DNA from: RUG334 sp045599645
Lineage (GTDB): Bacteria; Muiribacteriota; Ozemobacteria; Ozemobacterales; Ozemobacteraceae
Length of the DNA stretch: 64,000 nucleotides
Direction of reading: 5' to 3'
Assembly (NCBI GenBank): GCA_045599645.1
Contig: JAZRWI010000055.1
Location: 1 to 64,000 of the forward strand
The translations under genes were made by a program, and so were the position numbers. Positions 59,369 through 64,000 of the stretch are shown piece by piece. The stretch's first letter is position 1, and each line of letters begins with the position of its first letter. The notes beneath the pieces are model-generated. The model saw only the letters and a program-made list of their open reading frames with translations. It was not told the origin of the DNA and searched no databases.

Positions 59369-59926
59369 TTATTCTTTATCTGCCATGCGAAAGTAGGTGC
59401 AGACTGTGGCGCCGTAGAAGCGTTCATCAAGAAGCTTGTAGTCTGGGTTGTTTTCTACTCCGATGATGTCTTTGATCTGGCGTTCGATGATAAAGAGCGT
59501 ATCATGAGTAAATAACGGGCACTGTGGGATATACTTAAGAATTGGATCCAACAGGCCTTTTAAATATGGCGGGTCAATAAATACAATATCAAATGGGTCT
59601 AAAGTAGAAGTCTGCAGGAACTTCATAACATCCATACAGAATACTTCTGCCTTGTCGTCCAATTTGCACATAACAAGGTTTTCTTTTATAGTTTTGGCAC
59701 ATTCCCTGGACATATCGACGAAGGCACCATAGCTGCCGCCGCGGCTCAAGCCTTCGATACCTAGATTCCCTGAACCTGCGAAGAGGTCTAGAAAGCGGGC
59801 GCCATCAACCAATGAGGCTATAATATTAAAAGTGGAGCCTTTTACTTTGTCCATCGCGGGGCGGGTCTGACCACCACCGGGCATTTTCAGAATTCTACCT
59901 TTGGCACTGCCGGTAATAACACGCAT
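59369..59926 (-). CDS. rsmD: 16S rRNA (guanine(966)-N(2))-methyltransferase
   Basis: RsmD methylates G966 of 16S rRNA on the assembled 30S particle. The start MRVITGSAKGRILKMPGG and TRPAMDKVKGSTFNI are family signatures. The SAM site is FLDLFAGSGNLGIEGLSRG and the catalytic motif is IVFIDPPYLKG. 185 residues is normal. It begins 6 bp after recG, so both are cotranscribed, an arrangement common in bacteria. The ATG follows GGTGGTTAATTAATC. Confidence 0.94.
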   Translation of the reverse strand: MRVITGSAKGRILKMPGGGQTRPAMDKVKGSTFNIIASLVDGARFLDLFAGSGNLGIEGLSRGGSYGAFVDMSRECAKTIKENLVMCKLDDKAEVFCMDVMKFLQTSTLDPFDIVFIDPPYLKGLLDPILKYIPQCPLFTHDTLFIIERQIKDIIGVENNPDYKLLDERFYGATVCTYFRMADKE

Positions 59927-59932
59927 GATTAA

Positions 59933-62041
59933 TTAACCACCTTCCATAAAGGTTTTGTAGGACTCACCAAAGGAGCGGACCATCTGCTGATGGAACCAGT
60001 CGCGAACCTCCGCTGGGTCGATTGTAAGTATTTCAAAAGCTCGTTTTCTAGCATTTTCTACAAGCTTCTGAGGAATTCTATGAGAGAAGCACGGGTGACC
60101 TAAGCCACTCTGACGGGTGCCAACCAGGTCTCCTGGACCTCTGAGCTTAAGGTCTTCCATTGAAAGCTCGAAGCCGTCATTGGTTGAAGCTAGCACATCT
60201 AGTCTTTCTGCATTTTCGTCATTATGGGAAATGAGAATGCAGGTTGATTTATCAGAACCGCGGCCAACTCTGCCCCTTAGCTGGTGGAGCTGTGAGAGAC
60301 CGAAGCAGTCAGCGTTTTCAATAATCATTAATGTGGCATTTGGATTATCTACACCAACTTCTACAACTGTGGTCGCAATAAGGATTTGCAGTTCACGGTC
60401 CTTGAAGCTTTGCATGACCGTTTCTTTTTCATCCCAGGTCTGAGCACCTGTAAGGGTAGCATAGGTTGCATCTGGAAGCAAATCACTGACTCTATCTGCA
60501 GCTTCTTCAACTGAAACCCAGTCTCTTTCATCTGAAAGCTCAATAAGCGGGCAGACTATATAAACCTGATTTCCAGCAGCAAGGGCTGCTTCTATGTCTG
60601 GAACAACCGCCTTAAAGCTTCGTTCAATTCTGGTGGAAACAGGTGTTCTGCCAGGTGGCATTTCATTGATTATACTTGTATCCATATCGCCAAATATTGT
60701 CAGTGAAAGGGTTCGAGGGATAGGCGTAGCAGAGAGCAGAAGCTGATTTGGGTTACTTCCTTTATTGAAAAGAAGTCTTCTGTGATTAACACCAAAGCGT
60801 TGCTGTTCATCAATGATGCAGTAACCTAATTCCCTGAACTTTACATTTTCAGAGAACATGGCATGGGTTCCGAATACAAAGGTTGCAGCGCCAGTTGCTA
60901 TTAAATCATTGGCAAGGCGCTTTTCAGCAGTTTTCTGGCTGCCGGTAATAATAACAGCTTTATCAGCGAACTGTGGGAAAAACTTTTTGAAGTTTATTAA
61001 ATGCTGTCTTGCTAAAATTTCAGTTGGTGCCATGAAAGCGCACTGGTAGCCAGGGGCAAGCTCAAGGCAGAAATGAAGCATTGATAAGAAAGCAACTAAG
61101 GTTTTCCCGGAACCAACGTCACCTTGAAGCAGGCGGTTCATAGGGGGTCTGGCCTTATCTTCATTTTCAATAGGCGTTAGATTATTCTTAAGATCAGCCA
61201 CAATTTCGCTCAAGGCTTCAGTCTGGCCATTAGTCAGCTTGAAGGGCAGAGGGTAGGGCGATTCAAAGCGTGGTGGCTTACTGGAATCAGGCATTGTTAA
61301 ATAGCCTGTGAGATGTTCACGTCGTTTCAGAACACCAATCTGAAAGAGAACCTGGTCGAAGAAGGCAAGGGTGAATTTGGCTTTCTGAAGGCTTTCTTCT
61401 GATTGAGGTCTGTGAATTTCAGCTATGGCTTCAATTATTTTATCAAAGGCAGTGCCTCTTAAAGCGCCTGGTAAAGAGTTTCCCCAGTCGATATTGTCAA
61501 GAATCTGTGCAATGAGCTTGCGAAGGCCTAAGGGAGAGATGTGAGCCTCAGCGAGTCTAGCATTAGAGGGGTAAATCGGGGTAAGCACATCAGCGCGCTG
61601 GCCATTTGCTTCTTCTATTCTTTCAACTTCAGGATTGTTGATTATAAGATTATTTCCAACCTTGCCAACAGTTCCAAACACCCAGTATTCAACATTAGGT
61701 AGAAGTTGCTTAGTTAAATAGGTTCTATTAAACCATTTTGCCGAGACCTTCCCGGTTTTATCGTAAAAATTAGCGGTAATTACAGTGAGACCACGGCGAG
61801 CAAAGGCTGATTTAATGGATTCAAGAGTGACACGAAGTAAGCACATTTTCCCGTTTTCAATCATGGAAACAGGGGTAGCTTTACGACGGTCCTGATATTT
61901 GGTCGGGTAGAATCTGAGAATGTCGAAAACACACTGGCAACCAGCTTTGTTAAGGGCCTCAGCTTTCTTAGGGCCAACCCCGGCAATATTGCCTACCGGA
62001 TCGTCTAATATAATTTTTGTATTCTTTACTGCTCGTGCCAT
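59933..62041 (-). CDS. recG: ATP-dependent DNA helicase RecG
   Basis: RecG remodels stalled replication forks and Holliday junctions. The N-terminal wedge domain (NIAGVGPKKAEALNKAGCQC, about 18-120) is followed by the helicase core. Walker A is LLQGDVGSGKTLVAF, the DExx box is CIIDEQQRFGVNHR, and motif VI is QLHQLRGRVGRGSDKS. I choose ATG 62041 (MARAVKNTK, about 702 residues), six nt behind TATAAC; a TTG at 62098 would start inside a hairpin. It is followed closely by rsmD. Confidence 0.94.
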   Translation of the reverse strand: MARAVKNTKIILDDPVGNIAGVGPKKAEALNKAGCQCVFDILRFYPTKYQDRRKATPVSMIENGKMCLLRVTLESIKSAFARRGLTVITANFYDKTGKVSAKWFNRTYLTKQLLPNVEYWVFGTVGKVGNNLIINNPEVERIEEANGQRADVLTPIYPSNARLAEAHISPLGLRKLIAQILDNIDWGNSLPGALRGTAFDKIIEAIAEIHRPQSEESLQKAKFTLAFFDQVLFQIGVLKRREHLTGYLTMPDSSKPPRFESPYPLPFKLTNGQTEALSEIVADLKNNLTPIENEDKARPPMNRLLQGDVGSGKTLVAFLSMLHFCLELAPGYQCAFMAPTEILARQHLINFKKFFPQFADKAVIITGSQKTAEKRLANDLIATGAATFVFGTHAMFSENVKFRELGYCIIDEQQRFGVNHRRLLFNKGSNPNQLLLSATPIPRTLSLTIFGDMDTSIINEMPPGRTPVSTRIERSFKAVVPDIEAALAAGNQVYIVCPLIELSDERDWVSVEEAADRVSDLLPDATYATLTGAQTWDEKETVMQSFKDRELQILIATTVVEVGVDNPNATLMIIENADCFGLSQLHQLRGRVGRGSDKSTCILISHNDENAERLDVLASTNDGFELSMEDLKLRGPGDLVGTRQSGLGHPCFSHRIPQKLVENARKRAFEILTIDPAEVRDWFHQQMVRSFGESYKTFMEGG

Positions 62042-62077
62042 AATAACGTTATAGAACTTATCAAATAAAAGGGTTAA

Positions 62078-62096
62078 GGGGAGTATATTACTCCCC
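62078..62096 (-). terminator. Terminator-like hairpin between the HEAT-TPR gene and recG
   Basis: GGGGAGTA and TACTCCCC pair around TAT. On the minus strand TTAACCCTTTT follows; the T-run is weak, so termination may be partial. Confidence 0.55.
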
Positions 62097-62124
62097 AATC
62101 GGTTCTTGTTGAAGCTTCTGGTGA

Positions 62125-64000
62125 TTATCTTTCTGAAGAAGCATAACCAAGAGCAGTCTTAGTGAAAACATAACCCTTCAGGATTTGCTTTATGGCAACT
62201 TCCTGCTGCGGCGACTGAGAACACATCTTCAAAGTGAGGTCCATAGCATTGAAGGCTTCCTGAGGTTTGTTTGTGTAATTATAACAGTATGCAAGAAGAA
62301 TGCTGGCTTCAATGTCTACTGGAGAAATATCAAGAGCCTTATGCAATACAACAATGGCTTCATCAAACTGATGCAGCTGCATGTGAAGAGCAGCAAGCTT
62401 CTGATAAATAACAGGGTTACGTGGTGAAAGGTCAGCAGCTCGTGTTAAAAGCTTGATACTGTCGCTGTATTTGCCTGCAATCTGATAAATCTGGGCAAGA
62501 AGCAGGTAAGCGCCAAGAATCTTCGGGTAAATGCTGAGTGCTTTTACAAGATACTGCAGAGAGGTTTCATATTTGCGTGCGCAGAAATAAATGGTCCCAA
62601 GGTTAAATAGAGCCTTAACTATGTTCGGATTAACTTCGAGGGCGTCCTTATACAATCTGGCAGCTTCATTATTGCGCTTAAGCATGAACAGCATATTTGC
62701 GTGGGCAAGAAGTGCTTTGACATGCTTCGGTGATTTTTCATGAATTGCATTGAAGATTTCTTCTGCTTCGTCATATTCCTTTTCGGCAATAAAGTCTGCA
62801 GCCTGGGTAAGTTCTTCTGCAAAGCTGTTATCAGGAAGGATTTCGTTACTGATAAGAACTGGTTTCGGAGCTTCTTCAGTGCTCTGGTTAATTGAATCTG
62901 TAGGAAGTGATACTTCTTCTTTGACTTCTTCGCGAGAGGCTGGAAGCTGTTGCTGCTTAACTGCTTCTACTGCTGGTTTGGTTTCAGGAACACTAGTTGT
63001 TGCTTTTGCAGCGTCTTCGGCTTCTTCTGCATTGAGTTTGTTGATTTCATCAGGATTATCAATGAGTTCAGCAATGATATTGTTGATGGTATCACACATC
63101 TGCTGGTCATTACTGATTTCCTTGCCAATTTCGCCAAGAACGAAGGTAGCAGACTGAATAAGCTTTTTGTCATTGCTCTTGAAGAATCCGCGGAGATTGT
63201 CTAATACAGAATATTCACCCCAAATCCAGAGGGTTCTGATTGCGGTGCTCTTAACGCGGTTGTCTTCGTGGCTAAGTAGATATTTCAAGCGGCCAAGAAG
63301 TGAAGTGTCCGGCTTTTTGCAAAGCTTAACCAGTGCGTCAATTGTATTTGAAATAACACGTGGGTCTTCACTGCTAAGATAACCTGATATTGCAGGAACT
63401 GCTTCTTCATTACCCAATTGGCCAAGGCATGAAATACATGTAGCTTGAACAATGTGGTTTTCTTCTTTAGGAAGATGATTGATGAGATGTTCATAAGCAA
63501 CGCCTGGTGAGCATCTTGTTAAAGCCTGAATAGCTTCTACGCGAACGTCAAAGTTCGGGTCGTTAAGCATTGGAACAAGATTTGGTGTTGCTTCAGAAAG
63601 CTCTATCTTTCTGATGGCATTTGCAGCATTTCTTCTTACGTCGGAATCTTCGTCCTTAAGGGCTTTTGAAAGAAGGTGAATAAACTTCGGGTCATTGATT
63701 TCACCGATGGCGTAGGCAGCAGAGGCACGATACCATTTGTCGCCATGTTCAAGCATTCCTGTAAGGGTTTCAGAAACATCGAAATCACCATATTTCCAGA
63801 TTGCCTTAGCAACATTAGCTCTAACACGGTTATTGGGGTCTTCAAGATATGGCTGGAGAATACCAACTATTGAACCGGATTTAATGCCTTCAATAGCTTC
63901 AATTGCGTTTGCTCTGACACGTGGGTCTTCATCACGAAGTGCCCCCTGGAAAACTGGCATAAGCTTGTCGCTGGCCATCATTCCCAGTGCCATAATTACA
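62125..64000 (-). CDS. HEAT-repeat and TPR-repeat protein (start beyond window end)
   Basis: Residues about 1-300 are HEAT/PBS-lyase-type repeats, for example GALRDEDPRVRANAIEAIEG, DEDSDVRRNAANAIRKIELS and NDPNFDVRVEAIQALTRCSP. A Glu/Thr/Pro-rich linker of about 80 residues follows. TPR units make up the rest (EAARLYKDALEVNPNIVKAL and others). The first ATG in the window (63993) falls inside a HEAT helix pair and the frame stays open to base 64000, so the true start is upstream of the window. It is a protein-binding scaffold, probably cytoplasmic; similar HEAT-TPR proteins are common in genomes rich in envelope TPR proteins. Confidence 0.8.
   Translation of the reverse strand, partial: VIMALGMMASDKLMPVFQGALRDEDPRVRANAIEAIEGIKSGSIVGILQPYLEDPNNRVRANVAKAIWKYGDFDVSETLTGMLEHGDKWYRASAAYAIGEINDPKFIHLLSKALKDEDSDVRRNAANAIRKIELSEATPNLVPMLNDPNFDVRVEAIQALTRCSPGVAYEHLINHLPKEENHIVQATCISCLGQLGNEEAVPAISGYLSSEDPRVISNTIDALVKLCKKPDTSLLGRLKYLLSHEDNRVKSTAIRTLWIWGEYSVLDNLRGFFKSNDKKLIQSATFVLGEIGKEISNDQQMCDTINNIIAELIDNPDEINKLNAEEAEDAAKATTSVPETKPAVEAVKQQQLPASREEVKEEVSLPTDSINQSTEEAPKPVLISNEILPDNSFAEELTQAADFIAEKEYDEAEEIFNAIHEKSPKHVKALLAHANMLFMLKRNNEAARLYKDALEVNPNIVKALFNLGTIYFCARKYETSLQYLVKALSIYPKILGAYLLLAQIYQIAGKYSDSIKLLTRAADLSPRNPVIYQKLAALHMQLHQFDEAIVVLHKALDISPVDIEASILLAYCYNYTNKPQEAFNAMDLTLKMCSQSPQQEVAIKQILKGYVFTKTALGYASSER

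Overview
The window is about 64 kb of AT-rich bacterial chromosome with dense genes and short intergenic gaps. The organism looks like an uncultured Gram-negative-type anaerobe: it has ExbB-ExbD-TonB, type IV pilin-like genes, a three-domain NifU with NifS, ScpA/ScpB condensin subunits, many TPR/HEAT/ankyrin proteins and two very large HAMP-cyclase proteins. The Rpn-type nuclease and the AAA/DUF4143 fragment resemble those of gut anaerobes. A Candidatus Riflebacteria-like lineage from gut or rumen is my best guess, but no rRNA is present and the assignment is weak.

Layout. 1-7.8 kb is an accessory island: the end of a HicB antitoxin, an Rpn nuclease with a duplicated tail module, two tandem GHKL-ATPase paralogues (one ending in an HExxH metallopeptidase motif), an unknown small protein, a truncated AAA/DUF4143 ATPase, repeats, and a tiny membrane protein/XRE regulator/unknown protein unit. 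7.8-13.5 kb is a housekeeping operon (TPR protein, scpA, scpB, M16 peptidase, M24 aminopeptidase). 13.5-18.7 kb holds a secreted protein, a secreted pullulanase-like GH13 enzyme, a 0.4-kb heptamer repeat array and a deoxyhypusine-synthase-like enzyme. 18.9-25.5 kb (minus) is trmJ plus two cyclase-domain receptors; then come tRNA-Val and a DUF3990-type toxin-antitoxin pair. 26.9-30.0 kb is apbE/NusG-II/Gx transporter/maf/coaD; 30.1-32.1 kb is nifU-nifS. 32.4-43.3 kb mixes an M23 peptidase, aroK, mazG, exbB-exbD-tonB, DUF1232, an LTA-synthase-like sulfatase, DUF456 and TPR genes. 43.3-47.6 kb has two related secreted proteins and three prepilin-like genes. 48.0-50.2 kb (minus) is a permease/thioredoxin-like/secreted-helical-protein operon. 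50.5-64 kb has an MG2-like protein, recD2, a Gly/Ala-rich membrane protein, a large ankyrin protein, rsmD, recG and a HEAT-TPR protein cut by the window end.

Three things stand out. (1) The two adjacent cyclase proteins carry complementary halves of the class III active site (metal aspartates in one; the Asn/Arg/Lys set in the other), as in the C1/C2 halves of animal adenylyl cyclase, suggesting an obligate heterodimer. (2) The GHKL-ATPase/HExxH tandem in the island is a candidate undescribed system. (3) Intergenic DNA is full of tandem repeats whose unit is 7 bp in at least five unrelated-looking sequence classes, often starting at stop codons.

Gene expression signals are legible: many sigma70-type promoters with 17-bp spacers, frequent extended -10 (TGn) elements, and at least seven genes whose start codon lies 6-7 nt after the -10 hexamer, which predicts leaderless mRNAs beside ordinary Shine-Dalgarno genes.
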